Shown piece by piece: positions 15,543 to 25,961 of a DNA stretch of 64,000 nt (position 1 is its first letter; each line of letters begins with the position of its first letter). Position numbers and translations under genes: made by a program. Below the pieces are notes generated by a model. The model saw only the letters and a program-made list of their open reading frames with translations, did no database searches and was not told the DNA's origin. The stretch is from Alkalibacillus silvisoli (GTDB lineage: Bacteria; Bacillota; Bacilli; Bacillales; Alkalibacillaceae): NCBI RefSeq assembly GCF_039521975.1, contig NZ_BAAACZ010000028.1, forward strand, positions 14,689 to 78,688, read 5' to 3'.

Positions 15543-17621
15543 ATGCCAAGAGAGTTCTCCTTAGACAAGTATCGTAATATCGGCATTATGGCTCACATCG
15601 ATGCTGGTAAAACAACAGCTACTGAACGTATCTTATTTTACACAGGTCGTATTCATAAGCTGGGAGAAACTCACGAAGGTGCTTCCCAAATGGACTGGAT
15701 GGACCAAGAGCAAGAGCGTGGTATTACTATCACATCTGCTGCTACTACAGCCCAGTGGAATGACCATCGTATTAATATTATCGATACACCAGGACACGTA
15801 GACTTCACTGTAGAGGTTGAGCGTTCCTTGCGTGTACTAGACGGATCTGTAGCCTTACTTGACGCTCAGTCAGGAGTTGAACCACAAACAGAAACGGTTT
15901 GGCGACAAGCTACTACTTACGGAGTTCCACGTGTTGTTTTCATTAACAAAATGGATAAAATGGGTGCAGATTACCTATATTCTGTAAGTACTCTTGAAGA
16001 TCGTCTAGGTGCTAATGCGCACCCAATTCAGTTACCAATCGGTGCTGAAGATGACTTTAATGGAATTATTGATTTAGTAGAAATGAAAGCTTATTTCTAC
16101 GGAGATGATTTAGGTAACAAGATTACATCTGGAGAAATCCCGGATGAGTACAAAGATCAAGCTGAAGAGTATCGTACTCGTCTAGTAGAGGCTATAGCTG
16201 AATTAGATGAAGATTTAATGGAGAAATACCTAGAGGGAGAAGAGTTCACAACAGATGAATTGAAAAAAGCGATTCGTCGTGCAACATGTGATGTTGAATT
16301 CTACCCAGTACTAGTGGGGTCTGCGTTTAAGAATAAAGGTGTTCAATTACTTCTAAATGCAGTTATTGATTACTTGCCTTCTCCACTAGATGTACCAGCA
16401 ATTGAAGGTCATGTAGCTGGTACAGATGAAAAGGTTATCCGTAATCCAGATGACAAGGAGCCTTTTTCAGCGCTTGCATTTAAAGTTGCAACAGATCCAT
16501 TTGTCGGTAAAATCACATTCTTCCGAGTGTACTCAGGTATTTTAGAGAGTGGTTCATATGTGAAGAACTCTACGAAAGACAAGCGCGAGCGTGTCGGTCG
16601 TATCCTACAAATGCATGCAAACCACCGAGAAGAAGTTAGTGCTGTATATTCAGGTGATATTGCAGCGGGTGTGGGTCTTAAAGATACAGGTACAGGCGAT
16701 ACACTTTGTGCAGAGAAGGACAATGTTATTTTAGAGTCAATGGAATTCCCTGACCCAGTTATCGCTGTTGCGATTGAACCGAAGTCAAAAGCGGACCAAG
16801 ATAAAATGGGTATTGCTTTAGGTAAACTTGCTGAAGAAGATCCAACATTCCAAACTGAAACAAACGAAGAGACAGGTCAAACGATCATTCATGGTATGGG
16901 TGAGCTTCACCTAGACATTATCGTAGACCGTCTAAAGCGTGAGTTTAAAGTAGAAGCTAACGTTGGTGCTCCACAAGTTGCTTATCGTGAAACTTTCCGT
17001 GCTTCAGCTCAAGTTGAAGGTAAATTCGTACGTCAGTCTGGTGGTCGTGGTCAATACGGTCACGTTTGGATTGAATTCGAACCAAATGAAGAAGGCGCAG
17101 GCTATGAATTCATCGATAAAATTGTTGGTGGTGTTGTACCACGTGAATATATCCCAGCTGTAGGGCAAGGGATTAAAGAAACGATGGAAAATGGTGTGCT
17201 TGCCGGATATCCATTAATCGATGTTAAAGCGACACTTTATGACGGTTCATACCACGATGTAGACTCAAACGAAACAGCGTTCAAAGTAGCTGCATCTATG
17301 GCACTTAAAGAAGCTAAGAATAAATGTCAACCAGTTCTTCTTGAACCAATGATGAAAGTAGAAATTGTTGTCCCTGAAGAGTATATGGGTGATATCATGG
17401 GTGATGTTACATCACGCCGTGGACGCGTAGAAGGTATGGGCGCACGCGGTAACGCATCAGTTGTAGATGCATTCGTTCCACTTTCAGAGATGTTTGGTTA
17501 TGCAACAGCACTTCGTTCAAACACGCAAGGTCGTGGAACTTACACAATGCACTTCAGCCACTACGAAGAAGTTCCTAAATCAATTTCAGAAGAAATTATT
17601 AAGAAAAATAGTGGCCAATAA
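15543..17621 (+). CDS. fusA: Elongation factor G
   Basis: 692 residues, the normal length. The GTPase motifs are AHIDAGKT (17-24, P-loop), the switch region with RGITITSAATT, DTPGHVDFT and NKMDKMGADY. Domains II-V follow, including the domain IV loop around YDGSYHDVDSNETAF that reaches the decoding centre. It translocates tRNA-mRNA on the ribosome. It ends the str operon; the next gene tuf has its own promoter. Confidence 0.98.
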   Translation: MPREFSLDKYRNIGIMAHIDAGKTTATERILFYTGRIHKLGETHEGASQMDWMDQEQERGITITSAATTAQWNDHRINIIDTPGHVDFTVEVERSLRVLDGSVALLDAQSGVEPQTETVWRQATTYGVPRVVFINKMDKMGADYLYSVSTLEDRLGANAHPIQLPIGAEDDFNGIIDLVEMKAYFYGDDLGNKITSGEIPDEYKDQAEEYRTRLVEAIAELDEDLMEKYLEGEEFTTDELKKAIRRATCDVEFYPVLVGSAFKNKGVQLLLNAVIDYLPSPLDVPAIEGHVAGTDEKVIRNPDDKEPFSALAFKVATDPFVGKITFFRVYSGILESGSYVKNSTKDKRERVGRILQMHANHREEVSAVYSGDIAAGVGLKDTGTGDTLCAEKDNVILESMEFPDPVIAVAIEPKSKADQDKMGIALGKLAEEDPTFQTETNEETGQTIIHGMGELHLDIIVDRLKREFKVEANVGAPQVAYRETFRASAQVEGKFVRQSGGRGQYGHVWIEFEPNEEGAGYEFIDKIVGGVVPREYIPAVGQGIKETMENGVLAGYPLIDVKATLYDGSYHDVDSNETAFKVAASMALKEAKNKCQPVLLEPMMKVEIVVPEEYMGDIMGDVTSRRGRVEGMGARGNASVVDAFVPLSEMFGYATALRSNTQGRGTYTMHFSHYEEVPKSISEEIIKKNSGQ

Positions 17622-17650
17622 TTGATTTTTTAACTTAATTTTCGTATAAA
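17622..17650 (+). promoter_or_regulatory. Predicted promoter for tuf
   Basis: TTGATT at 17622-17627 directly after the fusA stop, 17-base spacer and TATAAA at 17645-17650. Confidence 0.6.
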
Positions 17651-17663
17651 GGTATTGTAAGTA

Positions 17664-17696
17664 GTTATCTTTCGGGGTTAAACCTCGAAAGATAAC
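17664..17696 (+). promoter_or_regulatory. Strong stem-loop in the tuf leader
   Basis: GTTATCTTTCG pairs with CGAAAGATAAC and an inner GGTT pairs with AACC around a one-base loop. No T-run follows, so it is not a normal terminator. It may stabilise the abundant tuf mRNA or be a processing or control site. Confidence 0.6.
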
Positions 17697-17744
17697 CTAA
17701 CAATATAAATACATTAAAACAATTTTTTTAAGGAGGAAATATAA

Positions 17745-18935
<1,191 letters not shown>

Positions 18936-18955
18936 TTAAACAACGTATTATAAAA

Positions 18956-18988
18956 AACTACCGTGGTAACTGACCTCGGTAGTTTTTT
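18956..18988 (+). terminator. Intrinsic terminator after tuf
   Basis: AACTACCG and CGGTAGTT form an 8-bp stem around a 13-base loop, followed by six T. Confidence 0.9.
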
Positions 18989-19136
18989 AATTGATCCCTT
19001 TACTCCATCAGGTGTTATCTTTTTGGAATAAATGATAAGTTGCTATCCTATTAAAAGAGATACGCTATTGAAAACGTCAAGACAACTCTATTTTTTGAAC
19101 TTACAGGCGCTATTTTTCTGAATATTATCTTAGGAC

Positions 19137-19165
19137 TTGAAATTTATCGTCTAGGTTTGTATAAT
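19137..19165 (+). promoter_or_regulatory. Predicted sigma-A promoter of the S10-spc-alpha operon
   Basis: TTGAAA at 19137-19142, an ideal 17-base spacer and TATAAT at 19160-19165. It lies about 200 bases before rpsJ and should drive the long ribosomal protein cluster. Confidence 0.85.
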
Positions 19166-19209
19166 ATTTGAGTGGCTGCAAATGAAATATAGCGATTTCC
19201 CTTGAAATA

Positions 19210-19355
19210 AAAGAGAGATTTATATATAATGAGTAATGTTGCAGCCCTAACAAGGCGATGAAGTGGAAGGTTGCTGACACACCCGGCCCCTTTGCCATGG
19301 CAAGGTGTGGGGAAATTTCCGCGGAGAATGTCTGTTGAAAAGATAGGCGATAAAG
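19210..19355 (+). promoter_or_regulatory. S10 operon leader RNA
   Basis: The long leader of rpsJ contains a compact hairpin: CACACC (19278-19283) with GGTGTG (19304-19309), enclosing TTGCC-AT-GGCAA (19292-19303). The stretch from GCTGACACACCCGG to TTTCCGCGG closely resembles the leader before rpsJ in other Bacillus as I remember it. A role in feedback by a ribosomal protein such as L4 is inferred only. Confidence 0.6.
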
Positions 19356-19366
19356 GAGGGAAAGTA

Positions 19367-19675
19367 ATGGCAAACGAAAAGATTCGTATCAGATTAAAAG
19401 CTTATGATCACAAAATTTTAGATCAATCGGCTGAAAAGATCGTAGAAACGGCAAAGCGTGCTGGAGCAGAGGTTTCTGGTCCAATCCCATTGCCAACTGA
19501 GCGCTCTGTTTATACAGTCTTACGTGCAACACATAAGTACAAAGATGCTCGTGAACAGTTCGAGATGCGTACACACAAGCGTTTGATTGATATCTTGAGC
19601 CCGACTCCACAAACAGTGGATTCATTAATGCGTTTAGATTTACCATCTGGCGTAGATATCGAAATTAAATTATAA
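19367..19675 (+). CDS. rpsJ: 30S ribosomal protein S10 (NusE)
   Basis: 102 residues. It is a ribosomal protein of the 30S head and, as NusE, a partner of NusG (encoded at 2546) linking transcription and translation. The start is ATG at 19367 after AAAGGAGGG; the upstream open frame belongs to the leader. Typical segments are RIRLKAYDHKILDQSAEKIV and REQFEMRTHKRLIDI. First gene of the S10 cluster. Confidence 0.98.
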   Translation: MANEKIRIRLKAYDHKILDQSAEKIVETAKRAGAEVSGPIPLPTERSVYTVLRATHKYKDAREQFEMRTHKRLIDILSPTPQTVDSLMRLDLPSGVDIEIKL

Positions 19676-19696
19676 ATTTTTTAGGAGGTGTAACGG

Positions 19697-20323
19697 ATGG
19701 CGCAAGGAATCTTAGGACGAAAAGTCGGTATGACTCAACTTTTCTCTGAAAATGGAGAGTTAATCCCGGTAACAGTCGTTCAAGCTGAAGGTAATACTGT
19801 TCTTCAGAAAAAGACAGTAGAAAACGATGGGTATGAAGCAGTACAGATTGGTTTTGCAAATCAAAAACCAAACAACACAAACAAAGCAGAAAAAGGTCAT
19901 GCTGAGAAAGCAGAAGCTGAACCTAAGCGCTTCGTTCGCGAAGTCCGTGACGCAAACCTTGACGAATATGAAGTAGGTCAAGAGTTAAGCGTTGATATGT
20001 TTGAACCTGGACAAATGGTAGATGTAACAGGAACTTCAAAAGGTAAAGGTTTCCAAGGTGCAATCAAGAGGCACAATCAAAGCCGTGGACCTGAAACTCA
20101 TGGTTCCAATTTCCACCGTGCCCCAGGTGCGATGGGTGTAATTGACCCAATGCGTGTATTCAAAGGTATGAAAGGCCCTGGTCAAATGGGTGGCGAGACT
20201 GTCACAATCCAAAACCTTGAAGTGGTTAAAGTAGACGCTGAAAACAACTTAATCCTTATAAAAGGTAATGTACCAGGCGCAAAAAAATCTTACGTAAAAG
20301 TTTCAAGTGCAGTTAAGGCGTAA
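19697..20323 (+). CDS. rplC: 50S ribosomal protein L3
   Basis: 208 residues, standard. It is an early assembly protein whose central extension reaches the peptidyl-transferase centre; here that loop includes HGSNFHRAPGAMG with the family-typical residues. A strong AGGAGGTG lies 7 bases before ATG 19697. It is followed by rplD after 28 bases. Confidence 0.98.
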   Translation: MAQGILGRKVGMTQLFSENGELIPVTVVQAEGNTVLQKKTVENDGYEAVQIGFANQKPNNTNKAEKGHAEKAEAEPKRFVREVRDANLDEYEVGQELSVDMFEPGQMVDVTGTSKGKGFQGAIKRHNQSRGPETHGSNFHRAPGAMGVIDPMRVFKGMKGPGQMGGETVTIQNLEVVKVDAENNLILIKGNVPGAKKSYVKVSSAVKA

Positions 20324-20351
20324 CAATTAACTAACGAAGGGAGGATATGTC

Positions 20352-20975
20352 ATGCCTAAAGTAGCACTATACAACCAAGCAGGTTCTCAAGTAGGAGACG
20401 CTGAACTTAGAGAAAGCGTGTTTGGAATTGAGCCTAATGAAAATGTCTTACAAGATGCAGTTGTTATGCAACAATCTAGTAAGCGTCAAGGATCTCATAA
20501 AGTTAAAGGTCGCTCAGAAGTTAGTGGTGGTGGACGTAAGCCGTGGCGCCAAAAAGGTACTGGCCGTGCACGTCAAGGATCAATCCGCTCACCTCAGTGG
20601 GTTGGTGGTGGAACAGTATTTGGCCCAACACCTCGTAGCTATAGTTACAAGCTACCTAAAAAAGTTCGTCGTTTAGCTTTAGTTTCAGCACTAGCTTCAA
20701 AAGTGAAAACTGAAGACATCTATGTGCTTGATGAATTAAACATCGAAGCACCAAAAACAAAAGAAATCGTTACAATGTTAAACAACTTCAATTTAGAAGG
20801 TAAGACGTTAATCGTGACTGCTGGCACTAACGAAAATGTTGAGCGTTCTGCTAACAACATTCAAGGTGTTGAAGTATTAACAGTTGATGATATTAACGTA
20901 TTAGATTTAGTGAAGCATGACACGCTGCTAATTACTAAAGAAGCAGCTGATCAAGCAGGGGAGGTGCTTGCATAA
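20352..20975 (+). CDS. rplD: 50S ribosomal protein L4
   Basis: 207 residues. The long loop that lines the exit tunnel, with GGGRKPWRQKGTGRARQGSI, is intact, including the positions where macrolide resistance changes arise. In E. coli L4 is also the repressor of the S10 operon; whether that holds here is unknown. The TAA stop overlaps the rplW ATG by one base, so the two are translationally coupled. Confidence 0.98.
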   Translation: MPKVALYNQAGSQVGDAELRESVFGIEPNENVLQDAVVMQQSSKRQGSHKVKGRSEVSGGGRKPWRQKGTGRARQGSIRSPQWVGGGTVFGPTPRSYSYKLPKKVRRLALVSALASKVKTEDIYVLDELNIEAPKTKEIVTMLNNFNLEGKTLIVTAGTNENVERSANNIQGVEVLTVDDINVLDLVKHDTLLITKEAADQAGEVLA

Positions 20976-21265
20976 TGAAAGAACCAAGAGATATCATTAA
21001 GCGCCCAATTATTACAGAACACTCTGCGGATTTAATGGCTGAGAAGAAGTACACGTTTGAAGTTTCACCAAAAGCTAATAAGACTGAAATCAAAAAAGCT
21101 GTAGAAGAAATCTTCAACGTAAAAGTAGAAAAAGTTAACACTCTAAACTTAAAAGGTAAGTTTAGAAGAATGGGTCGTTACGGTGGATATCGTCCAGACC
21201 GTAAGAAAGCTATTGTTCAACTTACTGAAGACAGTGAAGAACTAGACTTCTTTGAAACTGTATAA
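20975..21265 (+). CDS. rplW: 50S ribosomal protein L23
   Basis: 96 residues. It sits at the tunnel exit and docks trigger factor, SRP and the Sec translocon. Recognised by DIIKRPIITEHSADLMAEKKYTF-type start and KFRRMGRYGGYRPDRKKAIV near the end. The start overlaps the last base of rplD. Confidence 0.97.
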   Translation: MKEPRDIIKRPIITEHSADLMAEKKYTFEVSPKANKTEIKKAVEEIFNVKVEKVNTLNLKGKFRRMGRYGGYRPDRKKAIVQLTEDSEELDFFETV

Positions 21266-21293
21266 TAAAAACTATTAAAAGGAGGGAAAAAAG

Positions 21294-22124
21294 ATGGCGA
21301 TCAAGAAGTATAAACCAACTACAAATGGACGTCGTTTCATGACAACATTAACTAATGATGAAATTACAACGTCTACGCCGGAAAAAACCCTGCTTGCACC
21401 TATCAAAAAACGTGCAGGTCGTAATAACCAAGGGAGATTAACAGTTCGTCATCAAGGTGGAGGCCACAAGCGTAAATATCGTATCATCGATTTCAAGCGT
21501 AACAAAGATGGTATACCAGGGCGCGTTGCTACTATTGAGTACGACCCTAACCGTTCTGCTAACATCGCGTTAGTACATTACGCTGACGGTGAGAAACGCT
21601 ATATCCTTGCACCAAAAGGTCTAAAAGTAGACCAAAAAGTAATGTCAGGTGAAAATGCAGATATCCAATTAGGTCATGCATTACCACTTAAAAATATTCC
21701 AGTAGGTACTACAGTTCACAATATCGAACTAAAGCCAGGTCGTGGTGGACAGCTAGTACGTTCTGCAGGTTCTCAAGCGCAAGTGCTTGGACGTGAAGAG
21801 AAGTACGTATTAGTGCGTCTATCTTCAGGTGAAACACGTAGGATTCTATCAACTTGCCGTGCGACAATCGGCCAAGTAGGTAATAACGAGCATGAACTTG
21901 TTAAAGTAGGTAAAGCAGGTCGTAGTCGTTGGAAAGGTATCCGTCCAACAGTACGTGGTTCTGTTATGAACCCAAGTGATCACCCACACGGTGGTGGTGA
22001 AGGACGCGCACCTATCGGAATGCCTTCTCCTGTAACACCATGGGGCAAACCTACACTTGGATATAAGACTCGTAAGCGTAACAAGAACTCTGACAAATAT
22101 ATTGTACGTCGTCGTAAGAAGTAA
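21294..22124 (+). CDS. rplB: 50S ribosomal protein L2
   Basis: 276 residues. The most conserved large-subunit protein, needed for subunit joining and peptidyl transfer. The near-active-site segment NPSDHPHGGGEGRAPIG holds the conserved histidine. The ATG at 21294 follows AGGAGGG by 9 bases. The C-terminal tail RKRNKNSDKYIVRRRKK is basic as expected. Confidence 0.98.
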   Translation: MAIKKYKPTTNGRRFMTTLTNDEITTSTPEKTLLAPIKKRAGRNNQGRLTVRHQGGGHKRKYRIIDFKRNKDGIPGRVATIEYDPNRSANIALVHYADGEKRYILAPKGLKVDQKVMSGENADIQLGHALPLKNIPVGTTVHNIELKPGRGGQLVRSAGSQAQVLGREEKYVLVRLSSGETRRILSTCRATIGQVGNNEHELVKVGKAGRSRWKGIRPTVRGSVMNPSDHPHGGGEGRAPIGMPSPVTPWGKPTLGYKTRKRNKNSDKYIVRRRKK

Positions 22125-22176
22125 TGGTGATAAGCAACAAAAACAAGTTGCTTAAACTCGGAAGGGAGGTTTATTA

Positions 22177-22455
22177 ATGGGTCGTAGTTTGAAAAAAGGA
22201 CCTTTCGCGGATGATCATCTGATGAAGAAAGTCGAGAAGTTAAACGAAACTGACGGTAAACAAGTGATTAAAACTTGGTCTCGCCGTTCTACAATCTTTC
22301 CACAGTTCGTAGGACACACGATTGCCGTATATGACGGTCGTAAACATGTACCTGTATATGTAACTGAAGATATGGTTGGCCACAAACTAGGAGAGTTTGC
22401 ACCAACTCGTACGTTTAAAGGTCACTCTGGTGACGATAAGAAAACAAAACGCTAG
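22177..22455 (+). CDS. rpsS: 30S ribosomal protein S19
   Basis: 92 residues. It binds the 30S head together with S13 (encoded at 31974). It starts MGRSLKKGPFADDHL and contains TWSRRSTIFPQFVGHTIAVY, both family signatures. Shine-Dalgarno GGGAGG precedes by 7 bases. rplV follows after 16 bases. Confidence 0.98.
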   Translation: MGRSLKKGPFADDHLMKKVEKLNETDGKQVIKTWSRRSTIFPQFVGHTIAVYDGRKHVPVYVTEDMVGHKLGEFAPTRTFKGHSGDDKKTKR

Positions 22456-22471
22456 ATGAGAGGAGGTTTGC

Positions 22472-22819
22472 ATGATGCAACAAGCCAAAGCTGTAGCTAA
22501 GACGGTTCGTATCGCTCCTCGTAAAGCTCGTTTAGTTATCGATTTAATTCGAGGAAAAGACGTAGGCGAAGCTCTCGCATTACTAAAGCACACAAACCGT
22601 GCAGCATCACCACACATTGAAAAAGTTTTAAACTCTGCTGTAGCAAATGCAGAGCACAACTATGAATTGGATATAGATAACCTAGTTGTTACTGAAGCAT
22701 ATGTAAATGAAGGTGTGACTCTTAAGAGATTCCGCCCACGTGCGCAAGGTCGTGCAAGCGCAATTAACAAGCGCACAAGCCACATTACAGTCGTGGTATC
22801 AGAAAAGAAGGAGGGATAA
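22472..22819 (+). CDS. rplV: 50S ribosomal protein L22
   Basis: 115 residues. Its beta-hairpin lines the exit tunnel; RFRPRAQGRASAINKRTSHI is the conserved hairpin tip, without visible deletion or duplication of the macrolide-resistance kind. Two ATG codons are adjacent at 22472 and 22475; the first is called. A 4-base gap separates it from rpsC. Confidence 0.97.
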   Translation: MMQQAKAVAKTVRIAPRKARLVIDLIRGKDVGEALALLKHTNRAASPHIEKVLNSAVANAEHNYELDIDNLVVTEAYVNEGVTLKRFRPRAQGRASAINKRTSHITVVVSEKKEG

Positions 22820-22822
22820 GTA

Positions 22823-23464
22823 GTGGGTCAAAAAATTAACCCTAAAGGTCTTCGCGTAGGCGTAATCCGTGACTGGGAATCAAAATGGTACGCTGAGAAT
22901 GAATACGCTGACCTTTTACATGAGGATATTAAAATTCGTGAATATATTCAGGGTCGCTTAAAAGACTCTGCGGTTTCTCAAATTGATATTGAGCGCGCAG
23001 CAAACCGTGTTAACATTTCAGTTCACACTGCTAAGCCAGGCATGGTAATTGGTAAAGGTGGTTCGGAAGTTGAAAACCTTCGTAACCAATTAAACCATTT
23101 AACTGGAAAACGTGTTCACATCAATATTGTAGAAGTTAAGAAACCAGAATTGGATGCAACATTAGTTGCTGATAATATTGCTCGACAATTAGAAAATCGT
23201 GTATCTTTCCGTCGTGTACAGAAGCAAGCAATCCAACGTGCTATGCGCTCAGGTGCTAAAGGTGTTAAAACACAAGTTTCTGGACGTTTAGGCGGAGCAG
23301 ACATTGCACGTGCTGAAAATTACAATGAAGGAACTGTGCCACTTCACACACTTCGTGCAGACATTGACTATGGTACTGCAGAAGCTAACACAACTTACGG
23401 TAAGCTTGGTGTTAAAGTGTGGATCTACCGTGGTGAAGTCCTTCCAACTAAAACTGATAAATAA
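22823..23464 (+). CDS. rpsC: 30S ribosomal protein S3
   Basis: 213 residues. It lies at the mRNA entry tunnel with helicase activity. The KH domain has VHTAKPGMVIGKGGSEVENL with the GxxG loop. The start is GTG at 22823, 4 bases after the rplV stop, with the Shine-Dalgarno GGAGGGA inside the end of rplV, indicating coupling. Confidence 0.98.
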   Translation: MGQKINPKGLRVGVIRDWESKWYAENEYADLLHEDIKIREYIQGRLKDSAVSQIDIERAANRVNISVHTAKPGMVIGKGGSEVENLRNQLNHLTGKRVHINIVEVKKPELDATLVADNIARQLENRVSFRRVQKQAIQRAMRSGAKGVKTQVSGRLGGADIARAENYNEGTVPLHTLRADIDYGTAEANTTYGKLGVKVWIYRGEVLPTKTDK

Positions 23465-23482
23465 GGAAGGGGGATCAGCAAT

Positions 23483-23917
23483 ATGTTAATGCCTAAACGC
23501 GTTAAATATCGTAAGCAACACCGCACTAGCCTTAAAGGTAAGGCGAAAGGTGGAACAGAAGTATCATTCGGTGAATTCGGCTTACAAGCACTAGAAGGTG
23601 AATGGATCACAAGCCGTCAAATTGAGGCTGCTCGTATTGCAATGACTCGTTATATGAAACGTGGCGGTAAAGTCTGGATCAAAATCTTCCCAGATAAGCC
23701 AAAAACAGCTAAGCCACTAGAAGTTCGTATGGGTTCCGGTAAAGGTGCTCCAGAAGGATGGGTAGCTGTAGTAAAACCAGGAAAAGTTATGTTTGAAGTA
23801 GCAGGTGTAAGTGAAGAGGTTGCTCGTGAAGCATTACGTCTTGCATCTCACAAACTTCCAATAAAAACGAAGTTCGTAAAACGTGAAGAAATTGGTGGTG
23901 ATAGCAATGAAGGCTAA
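23483..23917 (+). CDS. rplP: 50S ribosomal protein L16
   Basis: 144 residues. It organises the A-site side of the large subunit. It starts MLMPKRVKYRKQHR and contains ARIAMTRYMKRGGKVWIKIFP, a site of the family that includes the Arg modified in some bacteria. Its last 11 bases overlap the start of rpmC. Confidence 0.97.
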   Translation: MLMPKRVKYRKQHRTSLKGKAKGGTEVSFGEFGLQALEGEWITSRQIEAARIAMTRYMKRGGKVWIKIFPDKPKTAKPLEVRMGSGKGAPEGWVAVVKPGKVMFEVAGVSEEVAREALRLASHKLPIKTKFVKREEIGGDSNEG

Positions 23918-24110
23918 CGAAATTAGAGAACTAACCACTGCCGAAATCGAACAAAAGGTCAAATCACTTAAAGAAGAACTGTTTAACCTACGTTTCCAAC
24001 TTGCTACAGGACAGCTAGAAAACACTGTTCGTATCCGTGAAGTACGCAAAGCAATTGCACGTATGAAGACAGTTGTTCGTGAAAGAGAACTCGGCGCTAA
24101 TAATCGATAA
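23907..24110 (+). CDS. rpmC: 50S ribosomal protein L29
   Basis: 67 residues, helical hairpin near the tunnel exit. The start at 23907 (MKANEIRELTTAEIEQKVK) fits the family; the gene overlaps rplP by 11 bases and its Shine-Dalgarno GGTGGTG lies inside rplP. rpsQ follows after 19 bases. Confidence 0.96.
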   Translation: MKANEIRELTTAEIEQKVKSLKEELFNLRFQLATGQLENTVRIREVRKAIARMKTVVRERELGANNR

Positions 24111-24129
24111 TTGAGAGGAGGTTACCTCA

Positions 24130-24393
24130 ATGGCTGATCGTAATTCTCGTAAATCATACAGTGGTCGTGTTGTTTCAGATAAAATGGATAAAACAATTAC
24201 TGTTTTAGTTGAAACGTATAAATTCCACCCACTATATGGTAAACGTGTTAAATATTCTAAGAAGTTCAAAGCTCATGATGAAAACAATCAAGCGAAAAAA
24301 GGCGACGTTGTACGCATTATGGAAACTCGTCCATTATCAGCTAGCAAACGTTTCCGTTTAGTTGAAATCGTAGAAGAAGCTGTAGTTATTTAA
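24130..24393 (+). CDS. rpsQ: 30S ribosomal protein S17
   Basis: 87 residues. An OB-fold primary 16S rRNA binder, recognised by RKSYSGRVVSDKMDKTITVL and the loop KAHDENNQAKKGDVVRI. GAGAGGAGG lies before ATG 24130. Confidence 0.97.
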   Translation: MADRNSRKSYSGRVVSDKMDKTITVLVETYKFHPLYGKRVKYSKKFKAHDENNQAKKGDVVRIMETRPLSASKRFRLVEIVEEAVVI

Positions 24394-24435
24394 TATAGTT
24401 CGCTCGGAATGTTTCCGAAGGGAGGTTGCAATTGT

Positions 24436-24804
24436 ATGATTCAAGAAGAAAGTCGTTTAAAAGTTGCTGATAACTCTGGTGCTCGTGAAGTTCAAACGAT
24501 CAAAGTACTAGGTGGTTCTGGACGTAAAACAGCTAACATTGGTGATATCATCGTTTGTTCGGTGAAACAAGCAACACCAGGCGGCGTTGTTAAAAAAGGT
24601 GAAGTCGTAAGAGCGGTTATTGTACGTTCAAAGAGCGGTGTTCGTCGTAAAGATGGTTCATACATCCGATTTGATGAAAATGCGGCAGTAATTGTACGTG
24701 AAGACAAAAGCCCTCGCGGAACTCGTATCTTCGGACCTGTTGCCCGTGAACTACGTGAAAACAAGTTTATGAAGATCGTTTCCCTAGCTCCAGAAGTTTT
24801 ATAA
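24436..24804 (+). CDS. rplN: 50S ribosomal protein L14
   Basis: 122 residues, the canonical length. It forms an inter-subunit bridge and is the docking site of the silencing factor RsfS. The start ATG 24436 (MIQEESRLKVADNSGAREV) follows GGGAGG; an in-frame ATG at 24409 lies before that Shine-Dalgarno and is not used. Confidence 0.97.
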   Translation: MIQEESRLKVADNSGAREVQTIKVLGGSGRKTANIGDIIVCSVKQATPGGVVKKGEVVRAVIVRSKSGVRRKDGSYIRFDENAAVIVREDKSPRGTRIFGPVARELRENKFMKIVSLAPEVL

Positions 24805-24842
24805 TAGAGAAAAAAGAGCCTTGTTAAGGAGGTGCACGATTC

Positions 24843-25154
24843 ATGCATGTAAAAAAAGGCGATAAAGTTAAAGTAATTTCCGGTAAAGACAAAGGAAAAG
24901 AAGGCACAGTTCTAGAAGCTTTTCCTAAGAAGGAACGCATTGTGGTTGAAGGTGTTAACTACATGAAAAAGCACACTCAGCCTTCTCAAGAAAATCCACA
25001 AGGTGGAATTCTGAACCAAGAAGCGCCAATTCATGTTTCTAACGTGATGCCTATTGATCCTAATACAAATGAACCAACTCGTGTTGGTCATGAAGTTCGT
25101 GATGGTAAAAAAGTTCGCATAGCTAAGAAATCTGGTGAACCTTTAGATAAATAG
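24843..25154 (+). CDS. rplX: 50S ribosomal protein L24
   Basis: 103 residues. Assembly initiator with an N-terminal KOW motif (KGDKVKVISGKDKGKEGTVL). It begins MHVKKGDKV after AAGGAGGTG. Confidence 0.97.
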   Translation: MHVKKGDKVKVISGKDKGKEGTVLEAFPKKERIVVEGVNYMKKHTQPSQENPQGGILNQEAPIHVSNVMPIDPNTNEPTRVGHEVRDGKKVRIAKKSGEPLDK

Positions 25155-25180
25155 TTTTGTGATGAAAGGAGGTCTACTTG

Positions 25181-25720
25181 ATGAACGCACTAAAAAAACA
25201 GTACAAAGAAGAAGTTGTTCCAAGTTTAATGGAAAAGTTCGAGTATGATTCAGTAATGCAAGCACCAAAGCTTGAAAAGATCGTTGTCAACATGGGTGTT
25301 GGTGATGCTGTTCAAAACTCAAAAGCGTTAGATAACGCTGTTGAAGAATTAGAGTTAATTTCCGGTCAAAAGCCAATGATTACAAAGGCGAAAAAATCAA
25401 TCGCGGGCTTCCGTTTACGTGAAGGAAACCCAATTGGAGCTAAAGTAACTCTGCGTGGTGAGCGTATGTACGAGTTTTTCCAGAAGTTAATCGCAGTTTC
25501 TTTACCACGTGTACGTGACTTCCGCGGAATTTCAAGCAAAGCGTTTGATGGCCGTGGTAACTACACATTAGGTGTTAAAGAGCAATTGATTTTCCCGGAG
25601 ATTGATTACGATAAAGTAAACAAAGTACGCGGTATGGATATCGTAATTGTTACAACTGCTGATACGGATGAAGAATCACGTGAATTATTAACTCAGTTCG
25701 GAATGCCTTTCAGACAGTAA
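25181..25720 (+). CDS. rplE: 50S ribosomal protein L5
   Basis: 179 residues, as in B. subtilis. It binds 5S rRNA and contacts the P-site tRNA and S13. ATG 25181 (MNALKKQYKEEVVPSLMEKF) is preferred over the adjacent TTG at 25178; AAAGGAGG lies 9 bases upstream. The ITKAKKSIAGFRLREGNPIG segment is conserved. Confidence 0.97.
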   Translation: MNALKKQYKEEVVPSLMEKFEYDSVMQAPKLEKIVVNMGVGDAVQNSKALDNAVEELELISGQKPMITKAKKSIAGFRLREGNPIGAKVTLRGERMYEFFQKLIAVSLPRVRDFRGISSKAFDGRGNYTLGVKEQLIFPEIDYDKVNKVRGMDIVIVTTADTDEESRELLTQFGMPFRQ

Positions 25721-25745
25721 CCTTGACCTTAAAGGAGGGAAAATT

Positions 25746-25931
25746 GTGGCTAAAAAATCAATGATCGCTAAGCAAAAACGTAAACAGAAGTTTAAAGTAC
25801 GTGAATACACTCGTTGTGAACGTTGTGGACGCCCACATTCGGTCATTCGTAAATTTAAACTATGCCGAATTTGTTTCCGTGAATTAGCATACGAAGGTCA
25901 AATTCCAGGCGTTAAAAAAGCAAGCTGGTAA
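25746..25931 (+). CDS. rpsN: 30S ribosomal protein S14, zinc type
   Basis: 61 residues, the short zinc-binding form. The four ligands are in CERCGRPH and CRICFREL. The start is GTG at 25746 after AAAGGAGGG. Bacillus often keeps a second, zinc-free S14 elsewhere; it is not in this window. Confidence 0.97.
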   Translation: MAKKSMIAKQKRKQKFKVREYTRCERCGRPHSVIRKFKLCRICFRELAYEGQIPGVKKASW

Positions 25932-25961
25932 GCCCATAGCAGGGAAGGAGGTAATGAGAAA